NCBI GenBank assembly: GCA_019242465.1
Contig: JAFAVL010000128.1
Coordinates: forward strand, 1 to 8,677
Origin: Chroococcidiopsidaceae cyanobacterium CP_BM_RX_35
Lineage (GTDB): Bacteria > Cyanobacteriota > Cyanobacteriia > Cyanobacteriales > Chroococcidiopsidaceae
Length of the DNA: 8,677 nucleotides
Direction: 5' to 3'
This document shows, piece by piece, positions 1 to 7,084 of the stretch. The notes under the pieces were generated by a model. It had not been told where the DNA came from. It did no database searches and was given only the letters and a program-made list of their open reading frames with translations. Every line of letters begins with the position of its first letter. Position 1 is the first letter of the stretch. The translations under genes and the position numbers were made by a program.

Positions 1-229
1 CCACCTCTTCAAACGTAGCATTCAAGGAGAAGTTATGACCCAGCTTTTCGCTGTAAGTTTGGTCTCCTTCAAAGTCGTGAATCGCCGTCCGCACCGTTTC
101 CTCAGCTTGCTTGTTGGGGCAAACAGCGTGGACTGTATGCCCTACCATTTGCAAAGCTTGGAAAGGTACCATCGCTTCGTAATCTTCGACAAAATCACCT
201 ACGAGCATCAAGATTTTCTTAGCTGCCAT
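1..229 (-). CDS. DJ-1/PfpI family protein, N-terminal part (cut by window edge)
   Basis: The minus strand is open from an ATG at 229 to the window edge, giving the first 76 residues. They begin [18 protein letters not shown] and continue through [11 protein letters not shown] and [15 protein letters not shown]. The opening beta strand followed by the [10 protein letters not shown] segment fits the DJ-1/PfpI fold, in which a Glu at this place (here E15) supports the catalytic cysteine. That cysteine, normally in a C-H-G or similar motif near residue 100, lies outside the window, so activity cannot be judged. Members act as small-molecule deglycases, hydratases or stress proteins, and the substrate cannot be inferred here. 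An AAGGA sequence lies about 10 bases upstream of the ATG. The gene follows the adenosine deaminase-like gene after 60 bases on the same strand and may be co-transcribed with it. Confidence 0.85.
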   Translation of the reverse strand, partial: MAAKKILMLVGDFVEDYEAMVPFQALQMVGHTVHAVCPNKQAEETVRTAIHDFEGDQTYSEKLGHNFSLNATFEEV

Positions 230-289
230 CTTCAGTGAATCCTTGCTGTTCAAATGCACTATCCTTCACATTGTCCTCGACAAGAGCGA

Positions 290-1348
290 CTAACCTCCGC
301 CAACCTTATCAAGTGAGGGTACTGCCACATTAGCTTCCAGTTGCATCAGTCCTGTTAGCAGGGAAGCGGGGCGATCGCGATAAGGCCAAGCAAAGGCATG
401 GCGAAAGGCTGCATCTTGACAAGCTTGTAGTTGTGGGAAATCAATGATGTCTTGGGTCAACAAATTTTCATACTCAAACGGCAGACGGACGTTGTGGAGT
501 CCAGCATTATCTGTACAGATGGCAATGTCTACACCCGCATCGAAACAACGGTCAAACACCAGCTTCAGTTGACTCATCTCCTCTAGAGTGCCAGTTTTCA
601 AGTATGTGGTGGGGCAGACTTCTAGACACTGCTGCCGATGAGCTATCTCGCTAAGCAACTCAGGGTACAGCAGGGGAATCTGGATACCGTGACCAATGCG
701 CATGAGATAGGGCAACAGTTCTGGGTAACAGCCTGCTGGGGTTTCATAGAGATGCCCAGTCGTGTTAACTCCTTGCGATTGAGCATAGGCATAGAGCCCA
801 ACAAATTCCTCCAACCGCTCTTTGTAATGAGTGTCTCCACCTGCCAAATCTACAGCACAAACGTACTTGCTACTCTGGGCTGCCAAGTCCACAATTGCCT
901 TATTCACCTCATACGGTAGCCGCGAGTGCATACAGAGAATTTGGCTAGTCACAATGGGATATTCTCTAACTTGATTGGCTTTGCCCACAACTTCTACAAT
1001 TTCAGCCATCTGGTCAATCCGCTCGAGAGAGCTTAAATGGTCAGGCGTCCGTAGGTAGGGCGTGTAGCGTAACTCTAGATAGGCTAGGTTTTCAAAGATA
1101 TAAGCGCCGCGAATCAGTCGAGAGATAAAGTATGGCAATGTGTCTACGGTTTGGACACTTTCTACCAGCGTATGAAGTTCTAGATACTCATTAAGCGTGT
1201 TGCGGGGGCGCGTGTAGAACTCCTCAAATTTTGAGTAGTCAGAAAACTGATTGACTAGCTCAGATGAATGGCGTTGGAAGTAGCGCCACAGAATCCGCGG
1301 CACAACCGAACCCCCTAGATGGCGGTGCAGTTCAGCATACAAGGTCAC
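290..1348 (-). CDS. adenosine deaminase-like metal-dependent hydrolase
   Basis: The product is about 352 residues, the usual length for the adenosine/AMP deaminase family of the amidohydrolase superfamily, which hydrolyses adenosine to inosine and ammonia with one Zn(II). Counting from the upstream GTG at 1354, visible active-site elements are H10 and H12 (ELHRHLGGS), the glycine-rich segment DLAGGD (169-174), H201 and E204 (GHLYE), H222 (RIGHG), CPTTYLKTG (247-255) and D282 (CTDNAG). All metal ligands and the catalytic Glu are present, but several surroundings differ from the classical motifs: HRH for HVH, HLYE for HAGE, TDN for TDD. Substrate specificity is therefore uncertain. I chose the GTG at 1348 because TAGGAG (1357-1362) lies 8 bases upstream of it; the GTG at 1354 would leave only 2 bases. 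The gene is divergent from purA, so both ends of this intergenic region serve adenine/hypoxanthine metabolism. Confidence 0.88.
   Translation of the reverse strand: MTLYAELHRHLGGSVVPRILWRYFQRHSSELVNQFSDYSKFEEFYTRPRNTLNEYLELHTLVESVQTVDTLPYFISRLIRGAYIFENLAYLELRYTPYLRTPDHLSSLERIDQMAEIVEVVGKANQVREYPIVTSQILCMHSRLPYEVNKAIVDLAAQSSKYVCAVDLAGGDTHYKERLEEFVGLYAYAQSQGVNTTGHLYETPAGCYPELLPYLMRIGHGIQIPLLYPELLSEIAHRQQCLEVCPTTYLKTGTLEEMSQLKLVFDRCFDAGVDIAICTDNAGLHNVRLPFEYENLLTQDIIDFPQLQACQDAAFRHAFAWPYRDRPASLLTGLMQLEANVAVPSLDKVGGG
371..378. repeat. HIP1 octamer GCGATCGC
   Basis: This palindromic octamer is highly over-represented in many cyanobacterial genomes. It lies inside the adenosine deaminase-like gene. 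With the copy at 2378 it supports a cyanobacterial source. Confidence 0.8.
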
Positions 1349-1356
1349 AGGCACAA

Positions 1357-1362
1357 CTCCTA
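1357..1362 (-). promoter_or_regulatory. Shine-Dalgarno site deciding the adenosine deaminase start
   Basis: The minus strand reads TAGGAG here. It sits 8 bases before the GTG at 1348 but only 2 before the upstream in-frame GTG at 1354. The downstream GTG is therefore the likely start, giving a protein beginning MTLYAELHRHLGGS. Confidence 0.6.
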
Positions 1363-1400
1363 ATAAAATTTAATATTTCTCTATATTAACCGTCATCGAA

Positions 1401-1441
1401 GAGGCAGGGGGCAGGGGGACCTTGAGCCCCCCCTGCTCCTC
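1401..1441. repeat. GC-rich inverted repeat with a 7-base tandem repeat (GGCAGGG)
   Basis: The unit GGCAGGG occurs twice head to tail at 1403-1416, followed by GGACC. Then GCAGGGGG (1411-1418) pairs perfectly with CCCCCTGC (1429-1436) across a 10-base loop, and wobble pairs extend the stem to about 12. The element stands out sharply from the AT-rich surroundings. It resembles the short heptanucleotide-type interspersed repeats common between genes of filamentous and related cyanobacteria. It lies just upstream of the predicted purA -35 box, so it could insulate the two divergent transcripts or be a passive repeat. Confidence 0.6.
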
Positions 1442-1443
1442 GC

Positions 1444-1472
1444 TTGACATTGCACTCGCTAGATGCTATTAA
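1444..1472 (+). promoter_or_regulatory. predicted sigma-70-type promoter of purA
   Basis: A perfect -35 box TTGACA (1444-1449) is followed after 17 bases by TATTAA (1467-1472). A TG two bases upstream (1464-1465) gives an extended -10. Transcription would start near 1479, leaving a leader of about 30 bases before the TTG start of purA. No start site has been mapped; this is a sequence match only. Confidence 0.5.
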
Positions 1473-1503
1473 TTGTAATTTGTGAGAACTTTAGCGCTTG
1501 TAA

Positions 1504-2850
<1,347 letters not shown>

Positions 2851-2892
2851 ATTGGAGTCCAATGCTTAAAACTATAAACTCAAGTTACCTGT

Positions 2893-3534
2893 ATGGAATT
2901 AACAATCGAATGTCAACAGCGACCAGCCGGAAGTAAGCCGAGAGCCCTCCGTCGCGCAGGGCTAATTCCGGCAAACTTGTACGGTCATAAAGGAACAGAA
3001 TCAATTGCTCTGACGCTCAATGCCAAGACAGCGGAACGTCTGCTCAAAGTCGCCTCTGTTAACAACACACTGATTCCGCTAAAAATCACTGACATGCGCT
3101 GGAGTGGCAATGCTCTCCTGCGAGAGGTGCAGAGGCATCCAGCTAAAGGCTTCATCTACCATCTCAGCTTTTTTTCCGTAGCGGCGCAAGAAACTGTAGA
3201 TGTAGACGTGCCGTTGCAGGTTGTGGGTGATGCTCCTGGAGTTAAAGAAGGGGGTGCCTTGGATGTGGTCATGACTGAACTTCAAGTGCGATGTGCCCCT
3301 AACAGCATCCCAGAGGCGATTGATGTTGATATTTCTCGACTGCAACAAGGGGATGTGCTGTATCTGCGCGACCTGGTTTTACCTGAGGGCATTATGGCTT
3401 TAAACGAGCCAGAGCAAGTGGTTGTTTCTATCCTGGCACCTCAGATCACTCCTCAAATAATTGAAGCAGAAGACGCTGCAGACGCTGAGGCAGCTGCTCC
3501 CGAAGCCGCTACTGTTGAAGAAGAATCTGCCTGA
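2893..3534 (+). CDS. rplY: 50S ribosomal protein L25 (TL5/Ctc type)
   Basis: L25 binds 5S rRNA in the large ribosomal subunit; the long two-domain form is called TL5 or Ctc. The 213-residue product has the N-terminal 5S-binding domain (about 1-95), with SKPRALRRAGLIPANLYG (14-31) as its most recognisable segment. The C-terminal beta domain (about 100-184) contains VDVPLQVVGDAPGVKEGG and ends near NEPEQVVVSI. A low-complexity acidic tail rich in Ala and Glu follows (189-213), common in this form. The ATG at 2893 begins the typical MELTIEC N-terminus; no clear Shine-Dalgarno sequence precedes it. The gene follows purA after 42 bases and converges on the Uma2 gene. No independent promoter stands out in the short gap. 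Confidence 0.95.
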   Translation: MELTIECQQRPAGSKPRALRRAGLIPANLYGHKGTESIALTLNAKTAERLLKVASVNNTLIPLKITDMRWSGNALLREVQRHPAKGFIYHLSFFSVAAQETVDVDVPLQVVGDAPGVKEGGALDVVMTELQVRCAPNSIPEAIDVDISRLQQGDVLYLRDLVLPEGIMALNEPEQVVVSILAPQITPQIIEAEDAADAEAAAPEAATVEEESA

Positions 3535-3558
3535 TTTAGCAACATATTAGGGTGGCTG

Positions 3559-3583
3559 GCATTGCCAAGTTAATGCAGTTTTT
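3559..3583 (+). terminator. weak candidate terminator after rplY
   Basis: GCATT (3559-3563) can pair with AATGC (3572-3576) around an 8-base loop, followed closely by a run of five T (3579-3583). The stem is only 5 bases, so this is a low-confidence call supported mainly by its place just after rplY and before a convergent gene. Confidence 0.25.
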
Positions 3584-3608
3584 ACTACTAACCGTCACCT
3601 GCGTTAAA

Positions 3609-3676
3609 TTGACAATGCCCTCCTCTCGTCTACTTAAAAGTTCTGAACTTCCTGTAGAGGCGAATTGCCTTGTCAA
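3609..3676. repeat. multi-part imperfect dyad between convergent genes
   Basis: Nested inverted segments occupy the gap between rplY and the Uma2 gene: TTGACAA (3609-3615) with TTGTCAA (3670-3676), TCTAC (3629-3633) with GTAGA (3654-3658), and AAGTTC (3638-3643) with GAACTT (3645-3650). All share roughly one centre. The element could fold in transcripts from either side and act as a two-way terminator, but no strong T run follows. Confidence 0.35.
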
Positions 3677-3687
3677 AATAGGCAGGT

Positions 3688-4251
3688 TTACGGAAAAATC
3701 TGAGTGATCGGGAGGCTAAATCCTGGTAGCAGGGGAGAGGTGAGGATGTCGCCTTCGAGAAGGGTAGCAACGAGTTGGAGTTGAGCATCTGAGCGACGAT
3801 AAATTTCCAGGCTTTTCAGTTGCCAGTTGACAATCCAATATTCCTGAACTCCCTGTAGGGAGTAGAGTTTGAGTTTAACTTCTTTATCCCGCTGCTCGTT
3901 GAGTTTACCAGGGGAAAGGACTTCAACCATCAACTCAGGGGCAACAATTAGGTGCCCTGCCTCATCAATGCCATTAGCAAGGCGTTCCCGACTGATCCAG
4001 ACGACATCGGGAATTACCGCATCGGTAGAAGAGAAGATGACTCCTGGTGCTTGGAACGGTTTGCCGAGTTGGGTTTGTCTAGACCAAATTTCCAATTCTA
4101 CATGAATGTTACCGCCTGCTCCTTGATGGCTAATGTGGGGAGCACGGGTCACAAACAGTTCTCCATCAATGATTTCATAGCGTTTCCAACCGCCATCATC
4201 AGGCATGGCATCGAGATCTCGGATTGTCCAGTGGAGAGAGTTGGAGATCAT
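3688..4251 (-). CDS. Uma2 family (DUF820) endonuclease-fold protein
   Basis: The product (187 residues from the chosen start) matches the Uma2/DUF820 family, a PD-(D/E)XK nuclease-fold group greatly expanded in cyanobacteria whose biological role is largely unknown. Counted from the upstream ATG at 4287, the family hallmarks are WKRYEIIDGELFV (34-46), VIPDVVWIS (91-99) with candidate catalytic D94, PELMVEVLSP (117-126) with E122, then RDKEVKLKLY (133-142) with candidate catalytic Lys, and VQEYWIVN (147-154). All core residues appear intact. I prefer the ATG at 4251, because the protein then starts shortly before the conserved LHWTIRDLDAMPD segment. The ATG at 4287 would add 12 hydrophobic residues not typical of the family, and neither has a strong ribosome-binding site. 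The gene stands alone, converging on rplY. No methylase or toxin-antitoxin partner is adjacent. Confidence 0.85.
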   Translation of the reverse strand: MISNSLHWTIRDLDAMPDDGGWKRYEIIDGELFVTRAPHISHQGAGGNIHVELEIWSRQTQLGKPFQAPGVIFSSTDAVIPDVVWISRERLANGIDEAGHLIVAPELMVEVLSPGKLNEQRDKEVKLKLYSLQGVQEYWIVNWQLKSLEIYRRSDAQLQLVATLLEGDILTSPLLPGFSLPITQIFP

Positions 4252-4421
4252 AAGGGTTACATCAAAGATCGCCACTAACACTAACATTTTATACTCTATC
4301 CTCTGCCAGGAGGCAGGTTCGCTTCCGTGTTAGTCAAAATGCTCGATTTTCGCTATCGAATTAAAGTGGTTGATACCAAGATTTCCTAATCCAAGATCGG
4401 AATAACTTGCAACTGATTCCG
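4252..4421. other. intergenic stretch without recognisable gene
   Basis: I find no coding or RNA feature here. A small hairpin, CTGCC (4303-4307) with GGCAG (4312-4316), lies just upstream of the alternative Uma2 start. No convincing promoter is visible. It belongs to a 465-base gap whose other half holds a gene remnant and a terminator. Confidence 0.4.
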
Positions 4422-4633
4422 TTAGCCTAAATTAACAGTCAACGAGGCACCTGGTTGCAGAGCTGCTGATTGTCCTTGGCAGACGACCTTCACAGATTCT
4501 GTATTCGCGGGTGCGCGAGTCGTTCAAACAGCACGTTGATCTCCAGTATTAGTAACCGCTTGACGACAGTGTCTGGCAAGGAAAAGCACGAAGTCGGAAT
4601 ACTAGATGCACTACTGGTAATCGTTGCCGCTAG
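4422..4633 (-). pseudogene. decayed C-terminal remnant of an unknown, possibly secreted protein
   Basis: On the minus strand a frame ending at a TAA (4424-4422) encodes a protein-like C-terminus containing VKVVCQGQSAALQPGAS and ending LTVNLG. Upstream it crosses one in-frame TGA (4526-4524) and continues as AVTNTGDQRAV. Just before 4559 a different frame reads SSASSIPTSCFSLPDTVV, open back to a TAG at 4636. A single frameshift plus one nonsense change would join these into one chain of about 70 residues resembling a Ser/Thr-rich beta-sandwich domain. The composition is far more protein-like than random sequence, but this is inference from composition and continuity. I recognise no family. There is no surviving start codon or ribosome-binding site, so the piece looks truncated as well as mutated. 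Confidence 0.38.
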
Positions 4634-4654
4634 CTAGAGGATTGAATTTAAGGA

Positions 4655-4689
4655 AGCAGAAACCCTACTGTAAAGCTAGGGTTTCTGCT
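4655..4689 (-). terminator. hairpin terminator of the pentapeptide-repeat gene
   Basis: AGCAGAAACCCTA (4655-4667) and TAGGGTTTCTGCT (4677-4689) form a perfect 13-base stem with a 9-base loop. Adding AGGA and TCCT outside with one bulge lengthens it. It lies 28 bases beyond the stop of the pentapeptide-repeat gene. On that strand the stem is followed by TCCTTAAATTC, a modest T-rich stretch. Cyanobacteria lack Rho, and stable stems with weak T runs are common terminators there. Confidence 0.7.
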
Positions 4690-4716
4690 CCTCATTCCGC
4701 GCATGGCTTTGCACTT

Positions 4717-5394
4717 TTAATCAGTGAGCGTGATTCCTGTAGGCATTGTGGCTTTCTCCAAATCGGCCCCCTGTAGGTTTGCCCCTTCTATCTTCGCACC
4801 GATGAGATTTGCCTTCTCTAAGTCGGCATCAAATAGGTTCGCTCCCTGTAGATTAGCTCCTGCTATGTTCGCTTTGCCCAGATCTGCTCCCTGCAAGTTT
4901 GCTGCTTGCAGATTAGTTTCCTGTAAGTTTGCCTTCTCTAAGTCGGCATCTTGCAAATTTGCTCCCGCCAAGTTTGCCGCTTGCAGGTTTACCGTCTTGA
5001 GATTTGCTCCACTCAGGTTACACCCGACACATTCTTTGGTGTCTAGTAAACGTCTAACGTTCACTGCTACAGACTCTATCGACGACGCGGTCGGAGATAT
5101 GACTGGAGCAGTAGTAGATTGTACGGGTACTAATGGTGTTAGTGATTGATCTTGCTCCTCCTGGACTTGTAGTGAATCCTGGTTTTCGGGGTTGGAGATT
5201 GGTAACATAGGAGCGGGAATGCCTTTACCAGTTGTCCCATGACGAAATGGTTCGGCTCGATTTATCAACATCACTCCAGGAAAACCCTGAGCTTTGGCGG
5301 TAGGCTGGTCAAGCAGAGAAAATCCCATGACAAATGCGAGAAATACTGCGGTGACGAACCAGAAAGTTAATTTTTTTGAAGTTGGTTTATTCAC
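4717..5394 (-). CDS. secreted pentapeptide-repeat protein
   Basis: The product (225 residues from the GTG at 5394) has a signal peptide: basic KK, a hydrophobic core FWFVTAVFLAFVMGFSLL and a likely cleavage at AKAQ before GFPG. A Pro/Gln/Ser/Thr-rich linker follows, then CVGC and 18 uninterrupted pentapeptide repeats of A(N/D)LXX type (about residues 125-214). Such repeats fold as a right-handed quadrilateral beta-helix and usually bind proteins or act as scaffolds. No enzymatic residues are visible, and a periplasmic or lumenal scaffold is an inference. The start is set by AAGGAGG five bases upstream of the GTG; an ATG at 5412 lies upstream of that site and is unlikely. The gene follows the secreted hypothetical gene after 79 bases on the same strand, probably in one transcript, and ends at a strong hairpin. 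Confidence 0.88.
   Translation of the reverse strand: MNKPTSKKLTFWFVTAVFLAFVMGFSLLDQPTAKAQGFPGVMLINRAEPFRHGTTGKGIPAPMLPISNPENQDSLQVQEEQDQSLTPLVPVQSTTAPVISPTASSIESVAVNVRRLLDTKECVGCNLSGANLKTVNLQAANLAGANLQDADLEKANLQETNLQAANLQGADLGKANIAGANLQGANLFDADLEKANLIGAKIEGANLQGADLEKATMPTGITLTD
4808..4950. repeat. 120-base internal repeat within the pentapeptide-repeat gene
   Basis: An identical 23-base stretch occurs at 4808-4830 and 4928-4950, exactly 120 bases apart, which is eight pentapeptides. The flanking repeats align in the same register (ADLEKANL with ADLEKANL, ANLQGADL with ANLQGADL). This suggests the helix grew by duplicating a 40-residue block. Confidence 0.65.
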
Positions 5395-5399
5395 AAGTT

Positions 5400-5406
5400 C
5401 CTCCTT
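5400..5406 (-). promoter_or_regulatory. strong Shine-Dalgarno site setting a GTG start
   Basis: The minus strand reads AAGGAGG, followed by 5 bases and the GTG at 5394. The site falls within the first codons of the longer frame from the ATG at 5412, which argues that the GTG is the real start. Confidence 0.7.
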
Positions 5407-5473
5407 AATCATGATTCAAAAGATCAACTAAAAGACAAACATGTCTAAGTTGATGCCGTTGTCCCAAGTCCAA

Positions 5474-6112
5474 TTAATCCTCAATCGGTGCGTTGGGTAC
5501 TTTCGCATCAATATCGGCTGGGGACAGATTGGGAATCGACCAGTTTCCCTCACCCGCTTTGAACACTTTGGCAGGAATGACGTTAAGTACAATCGCACCC
5601 CTCTCTGGATTGGTCTTAGCCACCAACTGAGTGCCATCTACCACCTTGATTGCCAATGGTTCAGTCAATTCTTGATCCTGGGGATTGGTCACTGTGAGAC
5701 TAGCAACTTTAGTTCCAATTGGTAGGTAAACACCATCACAATCCCAATCATCGTCAGTCGTTCGTCCGTTGCCTAGGAAGTAAAGGGTATTCCCCAGAGC
5801 TGCTTGCTTAGGTTTGTGAGCGTAGACACCCAAAGTCTTCCCCGTCTCATTCCGACACTGTGCCCAGTCTTTTGCCGTCTCTAGGATGTACTTTTGCAGC
5901 TTCAACTCACCCAATTCTTGCTGAAGTTCCTCAGGCGTGAATTTGGATTGATTGGGTGTATTCTTTGTCTGCAACAGGCTATCGATAGCTTGAGTCACTT
6001 CAGTATAGTCAGCACTCTTAGTTAGGTTAAGTCTGTCAGCCCAGGAAGGTTGGACAACGACCAAATTCACCATAAGCACTAAGACAACCAGAACGATTTT
6101 GCAAAGGTTCAC
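5474..6112 (-). CDS. secreted protein of unknown function
   Basis: I do not recognise a named family. From the GTG at 6112 the product is 212 residues. It starts MNLCKIVLVVLVLMV and has a signal peptide ending in PSWA before DRLN, so the mature protein of about 187 residues should be exported. The mature part starts with a helical, Gln/Leu/Glu-rich section (EELQQELGELKLQKYILE). A mixed alpha/beta part follows, with two cysteines (C86 in AQCRNETGK, C125 in DDDWDCDGVYLP) that could form a disulfide, and a C-terminus ending NLSPADIDAKVPNAPIED. The acidic DDDWDCD patch might bind a cation, but this is speculative. The GTG is favoured because AAAAGGAGA sits just upstream of it; the ATG at 6142 would add a basic MLSLSKRRKF. 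It precedes the pentapeptide-repeat gene, and the two probably share a transcript. Confidence 0.75.
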   Translation of the reverse strand: MNLCKIVLVVLVLMVNLVVVQPSWADRLNLTKSADYTEVTQAIDSLLQTKNTPNQSKFTPEELQQELGELKLQKYILETAKDWAQCRNETGKTLGVYAHKPKQAALGNTLYFLGNGRTTDDDWDCDGVYLPIGTKVASLTVTNPQDQELTEPLAIKVVDGTQLVAKTNPERGAIVLNVIPAKVFKAGEGNWSIPNLSPADIDAKVPNAPIED

Positions 6113-6118
6113 GAACTT

Positions 6119-6127
6119 TCTCCTTTT
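6119..6127 (-). promoter_or_regulatory. Shine-Dalgarno site setting a GTG start
   Basis: The minus strand reads AAAAGGAGA, with AGGAG 7 bases before the GTG at 6112. It lies inside the longer frame that begins with the ATG at 6142, the same arrangement as in the next gene downstream. Confidence 0.65.
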
Positions 6128-6188
6128 AGATAATGACAACATCCTGGGGAATTAGGCGCTCGAGTGGGGAACTGGTAAAGACTTGCAA

Positions 6189-6243
6189 GAGCAAGCTCAA
6201 GGGTTTGCCGGAGGCGGCTCCGGCAACTTCCTTGAGCTTGCTC
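6189..6243 (-). terminator. 55-base two-stage hairpin overlapping the transporter stop codon
   Basis: Outer arms GAGCAAGCTCAAGG (6189-6202) and CCTTGAGCTTGCTC (6230-6243) pair perfectly over 14 bases. Inner arms TTGCCGGAG (6205-6213) and CTCCGGCAA (6218-6226) pair over 9, closing on GCGG. Only a 2-by-3 internal loop separates the stages. The structure begins inside the TGA stop of the CadD-like gene. On that strand it is followed by a weakly T-rich stretch, TTGCAAGTCTTTACC. A terminator or RNA-stability element is the simplest reading. A mobile palindromic repeat that landed at the gene end is the alternative. Confidence 0.65.
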
Positions 6244-6949
6244 AATTTTCTCCTTCAGATGACTCCCCATCCAGCTCATGCTGTTTGACCAAAACCGCTA
6301 AACACAAGCAGCTACCAGCCAAAGCTATCGGAGTCAGCGAGGTCCTGTCCAAGACAATAAATATGCCTAAGCCAATCAACACGAAAGGCACAAAACTATT
6401 GCCATAGCGATTGAGTAAATTAGCAATTGCTGGCTGACGGGTCAATTTATAGGTCACATAGCACCAAACCCCAACCATTGACAGGAAGACGGCAATCATC
6501 ACCAGCAAACTTTCTAGAGTACTATTAGCAAACAACGGTACATAGATCCCCACATTGTCACTGCCATTGGCAACAGTAATTGCCGATACACTGTAGGTCT
6601 GGGGAGATAGTAAACTAGACCATGCTGAAGGATGAGGCGACTCCGGTGCCAACTGCGTTGGGAACTCGTGTTTGCTGTCTTGATTCAGCCACTGATTGAG
6701 CCCAATGGCGATTGGTACCAGACCCAAAAGACCAATGAAATGAGATGGCAAGACCAAACTTCCCAGAAAACCTGCCAAGCTGGCAAGCACCAGTGCACTG
6801 AAGCCTAGATACTGACCAACCACAATATGACGACGACGGAAGGTAGCATTTGCCTGTGAGAACAACAATGTCAGAATCACTAAATCGTCAAGATTAGTAG
6901 CAGTAAAGGCAGCGATTCCAGTGGGAATGGCAGTGACAAGTTCGCTCAT
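6242..6949 (-). CDS. Cad family (CadD-like) cadmium-resistance-type transporter
   Basis: The 235-residue product is a polytopic inner-membrane protein matching the Cad family (CadD-like, related to LysE-type exporters), proposed to export cadmium or other cations; the actual substrate is unproven. Hydrophobic segments lie at about 3-31, 43-66, 70-86, 119-140, 146-168, 186-201 and 207-221. The two halves carry similar short acidic motifs: ATNLDD (17-22) in the first and ANGSDN (127-132) in the second, as expected for an internally duplicated transporter. RRRHIVVGQYLGF (38-50) and LLGLVPIAIGL (74-84) are typical of the family. A hydrophilic loop (about 88-112) separates the halves. The ATG at 6949 has a purine-rich stretch AGAGAGAT before it. 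Its promoter region holds dyads resembling metal-repressor operators, but no regulator gene lies in the window. Confidence 0.85.
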   Translation of the reverse strand: MSELVTAIPTGIAAFTATNLDDLVILTLLFSQANATFRRRHIVVGQYLGFSALVLASLAGFLGSLVLPSHFIGLLGLVPIAIGLNQWLNQDSKHEFPTQLAPESPHPSAWSSLLSPQTYSVSAITVANGSDNVGIYVPLFANSTLESLLVMIAVFLSMVGVWCYVTYKLTRQPAIANLLNRYGNSFVPFVLIGLGIFIVLDRTSLTPIALAGSCLCLAVLVKQHELDGESSEGEN

Positions 6950-7055
6950 TTCTATCTCTCTTTAATCTTCCATCTACTGTGGGGTGGCTGGTGTTAATTC
7001 TCTTTAGAACCTTTAACTGCCGAGGTAGCTGGTACTTCTCTAAGTACTTCATATC

Positions 7056-7084
7056 ACTTTAAGTAGCTCATTTGAATATGTCAA
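7056..7084 (-). promoter_or_regulatory. predicted promoter of the CadD-like gene
   Basis: On the minus strand a perfect TTGACA (7084-7079) is followed after 17 bases by TAAAGT (7061-7056, four of six matches to the -10 consensus). Transcription would start near 7049, giving a leader of about 100 bases that opens with the GTACTT/AAGTAC hairpin. The -35 box lies inside the dyad at 7070-7086. Confidence 0.4.

Noticed and set aside
35..238. Plus-strand open frame of 67 codons opposite the DJ-1/PfpI gene
   Set aside because: It is antisense to a recognisable coding frame and has no family resemblance.
638..919. Open frames on both strands inside the adenosine deaminase-like gene
   Set aside because: They are alternative frames of a well-supported gene with conserved motifs.
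2851..2863. ATTGGA-G-TCCAAT dyad right after the purA stop
   Set aside because: The single-base centre leaves no room for a hairpin loop without losing pairs, no T run follows, and rplY is only 30 bases away, so a terminator is unlikely.
4724..5149. 141-codon plus-strand frame rich in repeated FA, CRFAP and KSAS units
   Set aside because: It is the antisense shadow of the pentapeptide repeats, which impose a 15-base period on every frame.
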